Below are positions 7,567 to 16,071 of a stretch of DNA of 43,579 nucleotides, piece after piece (position 1 is the stretch's first letter; each line of letters opens with the position of its first letter). The DNA is from an uncultured Blautia sp. (lineage in GTDB: Bacteria; Bacillota; Clostridia; Lachnospirales; Lachnospiraceae), in assembly GCA_934364795.1 (NCBI GenBank), contig CAKRMK010000027.1, forward strand, positions 1-43,579, given 5' to 3'. The notes below the pieces were generated by a model. That model did not search any database, had not been told where the DNA came from, and saw nothing but the letters and a program-made list of their open reading frames with translations. Made by a program: the position numbers and the translations under genes.

Positions 7567-8439
7567 ATGAATAAGAAAAGAAGAAATATTCTTTTGGCAT
7601 TTATAGTTCCGGCATTAATATTCTATCTTGTATTCTGGATTTCCCCTGTATTAATGTCATTCTATTATGGACTGACAAACTGGAGGGGCATGGGAGATTT
7701 TGATATGGTAGGCATGAAAAACTATGCAAACCTGATCAAACAGGGAACCCTGTTTAACTCCATGGGAAATACCATAAAATACACACTTTTTGTTGTTATC
7801 TGGGGTAACCTTCAGGCACTTACCCTTGCAATGATTCTTAACATGAAGTTAAGAGCAAGAGGCGTTTTCAGAACTATCTTCTATATTCCGGCACTTTTCA
7901 GTACCATCGTTGTAGCTTTCCTCTGGAGCTATGTATACGCACCTCATTATGGAATGATCTCCGAAATCTTTAATCTTTTTGGATCTTCAAGTGCACCGAA
8001 CCTTCTTGGTACAAAAGGAACTTCGCTGTTTGCAGCAGCATTTGTAGAGACATGGAAAACATCTGGTACCATGACGATCATTTATCTTGCAGGTCTTCAG
8101 AATATTTCCGAGGAAGTTATTGAATCTGCAAAAATTGACGGATGTAACGGCTGGCAGGCAATCCGTTATGTAAAAGTCCCAATGCTTGCAAACACCATCA
8201 CAGTTAACGTAATGCTTGGTCTGATCGGTGGCTTCAAATCCTTCGACTACATCTTCGCATTAACAAGTGGTGGTCCTGGAAAATCATCTGCAACACTTAT
8301 GTACACAATTTACAAAATGGCATTTGTGGAAATGCAGTATGGTAAAGCAGAAGCACTGGCAGCTATGGCCTTTGTATTCATCCTGATTATTTCCGTAATC
8401 ACGCTTACAATTATGAAGAGAAAGGAGCTTGAGGCATAA
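7567..8439 (+). CDS. Sugar ABC transporter permease (MalF/UgpA type)
   Basis: This 290-residue inner-membrane protein has six predicted membrane segments, the first at about 8-30 (LLAFIVPALIFYLVFWI). The cytoplasmic EAA loop, which docks on the ATPase, reads EEVIESAKIDGCNGWQAIRY (about 181-200). It forms the channel with the next protein. The ATG follows AAAGGAG. Its stop codon overlaps the next start by one base, so the two subunits are translationally coupled. No ATPase gene is present in the locus; these CUT1 transporters usually share an MsmX-type ATPase encoded elsewhere. The substrate should be an oligosaccharide fitting the glycosidases downstream. Confidence 0.92.
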   Translation: MNKKRRNILLAFIVPALIFYLVFWISPVLMSFYYGLTNWRGMGDFDMVGMKNYANLIKQGTLFNSMGNTIKYTLFVVIWGNLQALTLAMILNMKLRARGVFRTIFYIPALFSTIVVAFLWSYVYAPHYGMISEIFNLFGSSSAPNLLGTKGTSLFAAAFVETWKTSGTMTIIYLAGLQNISEEVIESAKIDGCNGWQAIRYVKVPMLANTITVNVMLGLIGGFKSFDYIFALTSGGPGKSSATLMYTIYKMAFVEMQYGKAEALAAMAFVFILIISVITLTIMKRKELEA

Positions 8440-9272
8440 TGAAAAAGAAATCCAGTACAGAAGTATGGGTAACGATTGGTTTGGCAATCTTTTTCCTGAT
8501 CTTCCTTTCTCCAATTATCATTGCACTTTTTGGCTCTTTCCGTGAGATGAGCGATACTTCCAACTATTTGAGATTGTTTCATCCCATCAGCTTCGAGAGT
8601 TACAAAACCGCATTTGGAAAAATGAATTATTTCCGTTCTCTGAAAAACAGTATCATCATTACTGTAATCAGTGTACTTCTTTTGCTTACTTTCTGCTCTA
8701 TGGCAGGATATGCAATTGCAAGATTAAAAGGAAAACTGGGAAGCTTTTTCCAGATCTTCTTCCTGGCTGGTATGATTGTATCTGCACAGATGTCCATCAT
8801 TCCTATGTATAAGGTTGTAAACCAGGTTGGAATCGGAAATACTATCGCAGCACCAATTGCACTTTATGTAACAGCAGCACTGCCGTTTTCCATTTTCCTG
8901 TACACCAACTTTATCAAATCCGGTGTACCCTACAGTCTGGAGGAGGCTGCACGTATTGACGGTGCAAGCATTCCGTTTACCTTTGTAAGAATCGTAATCC
9001 CGCTGACAAAACCGGCACTTTCTTCACTGGTTATCACACAGGGTGTTCCGATCTGGAACGATTTCTTCTTTGGTATGCTGTTCCTTTCCTCACCAACCAA
9101 AAAGACACTGCCTCTTATGATGCTGAACTTCATTGGTGATATGGAAAACGCCACACAGTGGAACATGCTGTTTGCAGCCTGCTTCTTAAGTGCCATCCCG
9201 ATCCTGATCGTTTATGCATTCCTTCAGAGATATTTCGTAGGTGGTCTGACAGTAGGAGCTGTAAAGGGTTGA
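8439..9272 (+). CDS. Sugar ABC transporter permease (MalG/UgpE type)
   Basis: This 277-residue second permease has six predicted membrane segments beginning with VTIGLAIFFLIFLSPIIIAL. Its EAA loop is SLEEAARIDGASIPFTFVRI (about 167-186), followed by VIPLTKPAL. The C-terminal FLQRYFVGGLTVGAVKG is the classic end of CUT1 MalG-like permeases. The start codon overlaps the previous stop by one base. No terminator is evident after it; the kinase gene downstream has its own promoter. Confidence 0.92.
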   Translation: MKKKSSTEVWVTIGLAIFFLIFLSPIIIALFGSFREMSDTSNYLRLFHPISFESYKTAFGKMNYFRSLKNSIIITVISVLLLLTFCSMAGYAIARLKGKLGSFFQIFFLAGMIVSAQMSIIPMYKVVNQVGIGNTIAAPIALYVTAALPFSIFLYTNFIKSGVPYSLEEAARIDGASIPFTFVRIVIPLTKPALSSLVITQGVPIWNDFFFGMLFLSSPTKKTLPLMMLNFIGDMENATQWNMLFAACFLSAIPILIVYAFLQRYFVGGLTVGAVKG

Positions 9273-9333
9273 TCATATAACATGATTTGTCACTCATTAA
9301 TTTGTGAAATAATTCAAACAATTAAATAAATTT

Positions 9334-9362
9334 TTGTCATTTAAAACAAAACACGGTATAAT
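9334..9362 (+). promoter_or_regulatory. Sigma-A promoter of the histidine kinase gene
   Basis: TTGTCA (9334-9339), 17-bp spacer, TATAAT (9357-9362). It lies 31 bp before the kinase start, so the sensor pair can be expressed without the inducible promoters. A TTG inside this -35 box is in frame with the kinase but is not the start. Confidence 0.8.
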
Positions 9363-9393
9363 GGTGAGACATTACAAGTACAGGAGGTTTTTT

Positions 9394-11172
9394 ATGAGAC
9401 TGATAAAGAGTATCCGGTCAAAATATTTTTTGTGTCTGTTGTCTGTATCCATTCTACCTGTTTTGTTTTTTGGCGTTTATACAGATTATAACAATAATGT
9501 TTTTTACAATAATCAGGTAGAAAGTGCCAGCAGAAATGAGATACACAGGGTGGCTTCGAATATTAACAGAAATTATGAAGATGTGCGGGATCTGATCAGT
9601 TCTCTGATATTCAGCACCTATGACAACACCAACTGTATTACAAGTATTGCACAGCAGGAGAGCGGGGAAAAAGCACCTACATACAGCGCCAGACTGAAAA
9701 ATTACAGGATGTTCAAATATGTATGCTCCAATCTTATGGAAAATGCAAGCCATGCAGATGGTGTTTATCTTTTTTGCAGCAATGGCCATGTGTATTCTTA
9801 TATGAAGAATCTGGATTATGGAATCGAGAGAACCTATAAAACGGATGACTGGTACCAGCAGCTGACCAGCAGCAAAAGCAGTGTGGAAATTGCAGCAATC
9901 ACCAAATTGCAAAAGAACCTGCACGGACAGGGAAAAGACTGTTTTCTTGCTGCACGGAAGTTTAAAAACATTAAGGATGACGGTTATGCAGTGCTGGCTG
10001 TAGTGTGCAAAAACACATTTTTTGATGATATTAAGGAGGAAAATTCTCTTCCCTGGGGAACCAGCGCAGTTATAGACGAGAACGGGAATGTAATTTACGG
10101 TTCCGGGGCAGATGGGTATGATTTTCCAGGTCTGGAGATTCCAGAGGGCAAAAAACAGGGAACCATTCATAATTCCAATGATAAAACAAAGGCAGTTGCA
10201 TACAGCGAACTGGATTTTAACAACTGGAAGGTTGTGAGTGTGCTTTCCCTGGAATCTTTTTATGATAATTATATTTATAACAGGAGGATTTTATTTTGCC
10301 TGCTTGGTGCAGTCCTGATTCTGGTACTTATTATTGTACTGTGGATGGAAAGACAGTCTATCCGTCCCATTGTGCATCTGGCAAAGATTATGGATAAGGT
10401 TTCAGGGCAGGATTTTCAGTTTAATAATGAATATAAAGGAAGACAGGATGAAATCGGAATCCTTTATGCTGATTATGAAAAAATGCTGAACCAGATTAAT
10501 ATGCTGATCAAGGAAAAATACGAAAGCCAGATTAACATATTAAAGTCAAGGCTGCGAAACCTTACCTCCCAGATTAACTCCCATTTCCTGTTTAATACCC
10601 TGGAGAATATTTCCTGCCTGGCACAGCTGGAAGGGGACAAGCAGATTGTTACCATGACCAAGTCTCTTGGAGATATGCTGCGGTATACCATGGATATTGA
10701 TGGAGATTACATTTCCCTGGAAAAGGAAATCGGGCAGATGCAAAGGTATCTGAATATTCAGGAGGTTCGTTTTGGAAACGAGATCAACCTGGAGCTTGAC
10801 CTGGAAGACGGGGCCGAAAAACGGAAGGTTATGAAATTTATGCTTCAGCCCATTGTGGAAAATGCGATTGAGCATGGAATGGCAGGAAAAGAGTTTCCAT
10901 GGAATCTTCTTATTACAGCAAGGCATGAAGGAAAAGATATGTATATTGTTGTGAAAGATAATGGAACAGGAATGGACGAGGCAGCACTGGAACGTGTAAG
11001 AAAGAGAATTTATGACAAAACAGAATCAGAAGAAGAGGAGGCCTGCTTTAATATCGGGCTGAAAAATATTCACGAAAGAATACAGCTTCTTTTTACAGAA
11101 GAGTACGGAATGAAGGTGGACAGCAGTCCTGAAGAGGGAACGACTGTGACACTGCATGTTCCGTGGATCTGA
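9394..11172 (+). CDS. YesM-type sensor histidine kinase
   Basis: This 592-residue membrane kinase starts at ATG 9394, 7 bp after CAGGAGG; upstream in-frame TTG codons overlap the promoter. Layout: first membrane helix about 11-29 (FLCLLSVSILPVLFFGVY), an extracellular dCache-like sensor to about 295, a second helix about 298-317 (LFCLLGAVLILVLIIVLW), a HAMP linker, then the His_kinase domain with SQINSHFLFNTLENI, where His397 is the phospho-acceptor. The family usually has QINPHFL, so Ser replaces Pro here. The ATPase N-box is PIVENAIEHG and the G-box DNGTGM. It pairs with the response regulator 64 bp downstream. Relatives sense sugars, often through the ABC binding protein; the signal here is presumably the imported glycan. 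Confidence 0.92.
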   Translation: MRLIKSIRSKYFLCLLSVSILPVLFFGVYTDYNNNVFYNNQVESASRNEIHRVASNINRNYEDVRDLISSLIFSTYDNTNCITSIAQQESGEKAPTYSARLKNYRMFKYVCSNLMENASHADGVYLFCSNGHVYSYMKNLDYGIERTYKTDDWYQQLTSSKSSVEIAAITKLQKNLHGQGKDCFLAARKFKNIKDDGYAVLAVVCKNTFFDDIKEENSLPWGTSAVIDENGNVIYGSGADGYDFPGLEIPEGKKQGTIHNSNDKTKAVAYSELDFNNWKVVSVLSLESFYDNYIYNRRILFCLLGAVLILVLIIVLWMERQSIRPIVHLAKIMDKVSGQDFQFNNEYKGRQDEIGILYADYEKMLNQINMLIKEKYESQINILKSRLRNLTSQINSHFLFNTLENISCLAQLEGDKQIVTMTKSLGDMLRYTMDIDGDYISLEKEIGQMQRYLNIQEVRFGNEINLELDLEDGAEKRKVMKFMLQPIVENAIEHGMAGKEFPWNLLITARHEGKDMYIVVKDNGTGMDEAALERVRKRIYDKTESEEEEACFNIGLKNIHERIQLLFTEEYGMKVDSSPEEGTTVTLHVPWI

Positions 11173-11236
11173 GAAAATGGATAGCACAGGAAATTCGTTC
11201 TGGAGAAAATCCTGTGCCTGTAAGGAGCCATGAGAA

Positions 11237-12769
11237 ATGTACACATACATAATTATTGATGATGAAAGGCTGATCAGGTTAGGTCTGACCAGTAAGATAA
11301 ACGAGATTTCAAGCGAAAAGTTTGAATGCGTCGGAGAAGCGGAAAACGGACAAAAAGGAATGGAGCTTCTGGAAGAAATCACACCGGATATTATTATCAC
11401 TGACATGAAAATGGCAAAAATGGACGGAGTGGAATTTCTGAAAAAGCTTCACGAAAAGCATTCGGATATTCCGGTAATCGTAATCAGCGGTTATAAGGCT
11501 TTTGATTATATGAGCCAGGCCATTGAACACGGAGTTGTGGGATATGTGCTGAAGCCTTTTTCAACGGAAGAAATCGAGAAGCAGTTATTAAAGGCAGTTT
11601 CCCGGATCGAGCAGAAAAATAATATTACCAAGATGCGGGAGAAAATATCGGACCTGGAACAGAACCGGGAAGATATGGAGTTTATAAAGGTGATCACAGA
11701 GCCCTGGAATGAAGAAGAGGAGCTACGGCAGGGACTTTGTATGGATAACTGGCATGTTCTGATCAATATTTATACAAACGTGTCAGAAGAAATGAATATT
11801 CTCAGGGAATGCACAAAGCGGTTCTGGTCGGACTATGATTATGTATGCTTTGAGAATAAAGCTGTTTATGGACAATATTTTGTTCTTTTTACAGTGAAAG
11901 AGGAACAACAGGCGGGCACGATCATAAGCCAGGTTCCGGAGTTTTTCTCTACAATGAAGATACGGAATCATTCCGGCAAGTTCTATGGAGCTGTGAGTAG
12001 TAAAATCCAGGGAATTTCCCAGGTTCACAGAGCCTATCAGGCAAATGAAAAAATGCTCCGGGATATCCGGCTGGTAGATAAGGTGAAATTTTTCTATGAG
12101 TCAGAATATTCCAGTCAAAAGCGAAAACTTTATACAGATGATGAAATTCAGGATTTAATGGTGGCTTTTAAGTATGAGACAGAAGGAAGCCATAAAGCAA
12201 TGAAGCAGTTTTTTGCCCGGTTTTCCATAGAAAAAGATACCTTACGTGAAATTGGGGCTTCCTGTAAAAGACTTCTTGCCAGAATCGATGAGTGGGCGGT
12301 TGAAAATCAGGTGGAAACTGATGACATTATGAGTGTTTTTTACACAAGATACCGCTTCTGTGACGATCTGACCAAAATGGAGAAAGAGATTTCCGGATAT
12401 GCGAATCTGATTTCTCTTTCCATACAAAGAAAAAGCTACAGCGATGATTATACTTATGAACAGATGTGTAAGTATATACAGGAAAATTATTATAAAAAAA
12501 TCACACTGCAGACACTGGCAGATCAGTTTTATCTTTCTGCCACACAGTGCAGCAACATATTGAAAAAATATATGGAAAAGGGGCTGAATGTTTATCTTAT
12601 GGAGATCCGCATTAATAAAGCCAAAGATCTTCTGGACAAAACAAGCATGAGCGTGGAGCAGATTTCAAGAGAAGTTGGCTACCCCAATCCCAAATATTTT
12701 TTCAGAATGTTTAAGCAGGCAACCACATTTACTCCAATTGAATACCGCAGGAGAGGAGACCAGGAATAA
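11237..12769 (+). CDS. YesN-type response regulator, receiver plus AraC DNA-binding domain
   Basis: This 510-residue protein has an N-terminal receiver (acidic pair IIDDE at 7-10, phospho-acceptor Asp56 in IIITDMKM, Lys106 in YVLKPF). A middle region of about 270 residues with coiled-coil character near 120-145 follows, then a C-terminal AraC-type double helix-turn-helix (about 405-505; ITLQTLADQFYLSATQCSNI and SVEQISREVGYPNPKYFFRM). It is phosphorylated by the kinase upstream and should activate the glycan locus. Its probable sites are the paired GTAACT boxes at 1528 and 5937 (inference from identical spacing). Its stop codon overlaps the start of the first GH106-like gene by one base, so regulator and glycosidases are co-translated. 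Confidence 0.92.
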   Translation: MYTYIIIDDERLIRLGLTSKINEISSEKFECVGEAENGQKGMELLEEITPDIIITDMKMAKMDGVEFLKKLHEKHSDIPVIVISGYKAFDYMSQAIEHGVVGYVLKPFSTEEIEKQLLKAVSRIEQKNNITKMREKISDLEQNREDMEFIKVITEPWNEEEELRQGLCMDNWHVLINIYTNVSEEMNILRECTKRFWSDYDYVCFENKAVYGQYFVLFTVKEEQQAGTIISQVPEFFSTMKIRNHSGKFYGAVSSKIQGISQVHRAYQANEKMLRDIRLVDKVKFFYESEYSSQKRKLYTDDEIQDLMVAFKYETEGSHKAMKQFFARFSIEKDTLREIGASCKRLLARIDEWAVENQVETDDIMSVFYTRYRFCDDLTKMEKEISGYANLISLSIQRKSYSDDYTYEQMCKYIQENYYKKITLQTLADQFYLSATQCSNILKKYMEKGLNVYLMEIRINKAKDLLDKTSMSVEQISREVGYPNPKYFFRMFKQATTFTPIEYRRRGDQE

Positions 12770-15700
12770 TGTTTTATAAGGAAAAAGAAGAAAACGAATT
12801 AAGAGAAGAATTATTCAAAAGCCCTGATGTGGCATACAGAGGTGCGCCGTTCTGGGCGTGGAACAAAAAACTGAATAAAGAAGAGCTGGTGGATCAGGTA
12901 GAACAGTTTAAGAAAATGGGAATGGGTGGATTTCACATTCATTGCCGTGTGGGGCTGGATACGGAATATCTGGGAGAAGAGTTTTTTTCCTGTGTAGAAG
13001 CCTGCGAAGAGAAGGCAAAAGAAGAGGGACTTCTTTGTTATCTTTATGACGAGGACCGCTGGCCATCTGGAAGTGCCGGGGGACTTGTGACAAAAGATCT
13101 GGAAAACAGGACACGTTTTCTGGTGCTGGCGCCTGTGGGCTATGAGGAAAACGAGGAAGAGGGCTATATGGCTGCGGCAAAGGCGGTTCGCAGCAAGAAC
13201 CGTACCCACCTTGGCTATTATCGGATTCTTCTGGATGAACAGGGATTTTTAAGCTCCTATGAATTTTCGGTGGAAAAACCAGACGATGAGGCAAATGTGT
13301 GGGAGGCATATCTGGAAATTTCAGGGGATACACCCTGGTTTAACAACCAGGCTTATGTGAATACTCTGGATAAAAAGGCTATCCGAAAGTTTCTGGATAT
13401 TACTCATGAGCAGTATTATAAACGTCTGGGCGTGGATTTCGGCAGTGAGATAAAAAGTATTTTTACCGATGAGCCACAGACCACCCATAAGGGTATGATG
13501 ATGACACCATTTGACCAGGAACCGGTTATTACACCTTTTACAGATGATTTCGATGAGACTTTTCAGAAGAAATATGGTTATTCTGTAATCAGAAGAATGC
13601 CGGAGGTTTTCTGGGAGACGAAGGATAACAGTGGATTGCAGGTAAGATATCATTATCATGATCATGTGATGGAACGTTTTTCAGAGGCATTTGGTGATCA
13701 GATTGGAAAATGGTGTCTGGAGCATGGCATTTATCTTACCGGACATATGATGAATGAGTGGACACTGCACTCCCAGACCCTTGCTATTGGGGAATGTATG
13801 CGTCCTATGAAAAACTTCGGAATGCCGGGAGTGGATATGCTTTGTGACAGAAGAGAGCTTTCTACCTTGAAGCAGGCAGAAAGTGTGTCCAGACAGCAGG
13901 GCAGGGAAGGTGTTATGTGCGAGATTTACGGCGTAACGGGCTGGACCTTCGATTTCCGCAACCATAAGCTGGCAGGAGACTGGCAGGCTGCCCTTGGGGT
14001 AACCTTCCGGGTTCCGCATCTTACCTGGGTTTCCATGGAAGGCGAGGGTAAAAGAGATTACCCGGCTTGTATCGGACGACATTCTCCCTGGTATGAGAAA
14101 TACAATCTGATTGAGGATCATTTTGCCCGGTTAAATACAGCACTTACACGGGGAAAGGCCTGCGTGCATGTGGGAGTGATCCATCCTGTGGAATCTTACT
14201 GGATGTACTGGGGAAATAAAGAGCAGACTTCTTTGAAACGACAGGTGCTTGAGGAGAATTTTGAAAATCTGATTAAGTGGATGCTGTTTGGGCTGATTGA
14301 TTTTGATTTTATTTCGGAGTCACTGCTGGGAGAGGAAGCTGACAGTGGGGCTGATGAATCTGGAAAAGAGCTGTGCGATTATGGGGAATTAACTGGAGAT
14401 AAGAGGAAGAAGCGTGGATTCTCTGTAGGCCAAATGAATTATGATGTGGTAGTTATCCCCGAATGTGCCACATTACGTAGCAGTACTGTGGAAAAACTGG
14501 AAAATTTCGTGAAGCGCGGTGGAAAAGTTATTTTCATGGGCGAGACAGCGAAGTTTGTAGATGCAGCACCAAGTGACCGGGTGAAGAAGCTGGAAGAAAA
14601 AGCGGTACATATTCCTTTTAGCCGTGTAAGTCTTATGGAGGCACTGGAGCCGGAGCGAGATATTGACATTGATGTTTTCCCTCTTGACGGTGTAGATCCA
14701 GCCAGAATGAAACACAAAGAAAACGGAAACCGGGCGGACAATCTGTTTTATCAGATGCGTCAGGATGGGAATGGAAAATGGCTGTTTATCTGCCATGTAA
14801 ATAAGCCGCGTAATGAGGCTATTGCATGGAATGAGAGATGGGATATTAAAATAAAGGGTGAGTATCAGGCGGTTTGCTATGATACTATGACCGGGGAAAT
14901 TTTCCCGGTGAAGGCGGAGCATGTGAACGGAAATACAGTGGTGCACCATGTGGCATCTTTCCATGACAGTTTGCTGTTGAAGCTGATTCCGGTTGAGGAT
15001 GGAGTGAAGGCAGAAGAGAATTTCGAAATAAAGGATGAGAAGAAAAATGAAGTAAAGGCTGGAGAAAACCTTGAAATGCAGGCTGAAAAGAATCCGGAAG
15101 GAAAATGGGTTCAGGAAGAGGAATTCAAGATTCCGCAGAATCAGAAGAATCTGCCCCAGCCATGCAGCTACAAACTGGAAGAGCGAAACAGCCTGCTTCT
15201 TGATCTGGCAGAATATGCTTTTGATGACGGAAAATGGCAGCAACGGGAAGAATTGCTCCGCATTGACAACCTGTTTCGTGAAAAGCTTCATTATCCTCTC
15301 CGCATGGAGGCACTTGCCCAGCCGTGGACGGAAAAAGAGGAAGAGACGCTGTCTCATGCGCTGAAGCTTCGCTTTACCATTCCGTCTGAAATTGAAATGG
15401 ACGAAGTAGAGCTGGCTATGGAACATCCGGAAGTAAATGAGATCTTCTGGAATGAAGAGCCGGTGAAATATGAGGATTCTGGTTTTTATGTAGACGAAAG
15501 TATCCGCACCTGTAAGCTGAAAAATCTGCACAAGGGCGAGAATATTCTGGTGGTGAAGATTCCATTTGGCAGAAAAACAAATGTGGAATGGATGTATCTT
15601 CTGGGTGCTTTTGGAACAAAGACTGCAGGGCAGTATGGAATTATCACTGCACTTCCGGAGAAATTATATTTTGGTGATATTACAAGACAGAATCTGGCCT

Positions 15701-16071
15701 TTTATGGTGGAAATCTGGAATATACAAGTAAACTGCACACCGAGGCTGGTATTCTGAATCTGGAAGTCAGCCATTACGGTGGGGCACTTCTGGAAATTTT
15801 CCTTGACGGTGAAAATAAAGGTGCACTGTTTATGGCTCCATATCGGATCAATCTTGGAAAAGTGGATGAGGGGCTGCATGAAATCACCATAAAGGTTTAT
15901 GGAAACAGAAGCAATACCTTTGGGGTTGTGCACAACGCAGATCGTACAGAAGCCTGGTATGGGCCAAATCTGTGGAGAACAGAAGGTAATAAATGGAGCT
16001 ATGAGTATCAACTGGAACAGATGGGAATTCTGACAACTCCTGTTTACTGGGTAGAAAAGGAGATTGACTGA
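12769..16071 (+). CDS. GH106-like alpha-L-rhamnosidase homologue 1
   Basis: This 1100-residue cytosolic glycosidase has the family's N-terminal hallmark APFWAWN (about 26-32), GMGGFHIHCRVGL (51-63) and YDEDRWPSG (93-101), all in the (beta/alpha)8 barrel. Two acidic motifs probably hold catalytic or calcium-binding residues: FTDEP (Asp234-Glu235) and TGHMMNEW (324-331). C-terminal beta domains follow, the last resembling a galactose-binding jelly roll. No signal peptide. A Lys/Glu-rich linker at about 745-788 (repeats such as KAEENFEIKDEKK) interrupts the beta part; it is missing from the neighbour paralogue and looks like a flexible insert. GH106 enzymes remove terminal alpha-L-rhamnose from pectin or plant glycosides. 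Rhamnosidase activity is inferred; many Firmicutes homologues are untested. Confidence 0.82.
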   Translation: MFYKEKEENELREELFKSPDVAYRGAPFWAWNKKLNKEELVDQVEQFKKMGMGGFHIHCRVGLDTEYLGEEFFSCVEACEEKAKEEGLLCYLYDEDRWPSGSAGGLVTKDLENRTRFLVLAPVGYEENEEEGYMAAAKAVRSKNRTHLGYYRILLDEQGFLSSYEFSVEKPDDEANVWEAYLEISGDTPWFNNQAYVNTLDKKAIRKFLDITHEQYYKRLGVDFGSEIKSIFTDEPQTTHKGMMMTPFDQEPVITPFTDDFDETFQKKYGYSVIRRMPEVFWETKDNSGLQVRYHYHDHVMERFSEAFGDQIGKWCLEHGIYLTGHMMNEWTLHSQTLAIGECMRPMKNFGMPGVDMLCDRRELSTLKQAESVSRQQGREGVMCEIYGVTGWTFDFRNHKLAGDWQAALGVTFRVPHLTWVSMEGEGKRDYPACIGRHSPWYEKYNLIEDHFARLNTALTRGKACVHVGVIHPVESYWMYWGNKEQTSLKRQVLEENFENLIKWMLFGLIDFDFISESLLGEEADSGADESGKELCDYGELTGDKRKKRGFSVGQMNYDVVVIPECATLRSSTVEKLENFVKRGGKVIFMGETAKFVDAAPSDRVKKLEEKAVHIPFSRVSLMEALEPERDIDIDVFPLDGVDPARMKHKENGNRADNLFYQMRQDGNGKWLFICHVNKPRNEAIAWNERWDIKIKGEYQAVCYDTMTGEIFPVKAEHVNGNTVVHHVASFHDSLLLKLIPVEDGVKAEENFEIKDEKKNEVKAGENLEMQAEKNPEGKWVQEEEFKIPQNQKNLPQPCSYKLEERNSLLLDLAEYAFDDGKWQQREELLRIDNLFREKLHYPLRMEALAQPWTEKEEETLSHALKLRFTIPSEIEMDEVELAMEHPEVNEIFWNEEPVKYEDSGFYVDESIRTCKLKNLHKGENILVVKIPFGRKTNVEWMYLLGAFGTKTAGQYGIITALPEKLYFGDITRQNLAFYGGNLEYTSKLHTEAGILNLEVSHYGGALLEIFLDGENKGALFMAPYRINLGKVDEGLHEITIKVYGNRSNTFGVVHNADRTEAWYGPNLWRTEGNKWSYEYQLEQMGILTTPVYWVEKEID

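Noticed and set aside
9334..9393. Upstream TTG start that would lengthen the histidine kinase by 20 residues
   Set aside because: The TTG lies inside the -35 box of a strong promoter; ATG 9394 has a perfect ribosome binding site.
12908..13333. Long minus-strand frames opposite the GH106 genes (also 14473-15531 and 17451-18725)
   Set aside because: They lie opposite well-supported genes, have no ribosome sites and show composition typical of antisense reading.
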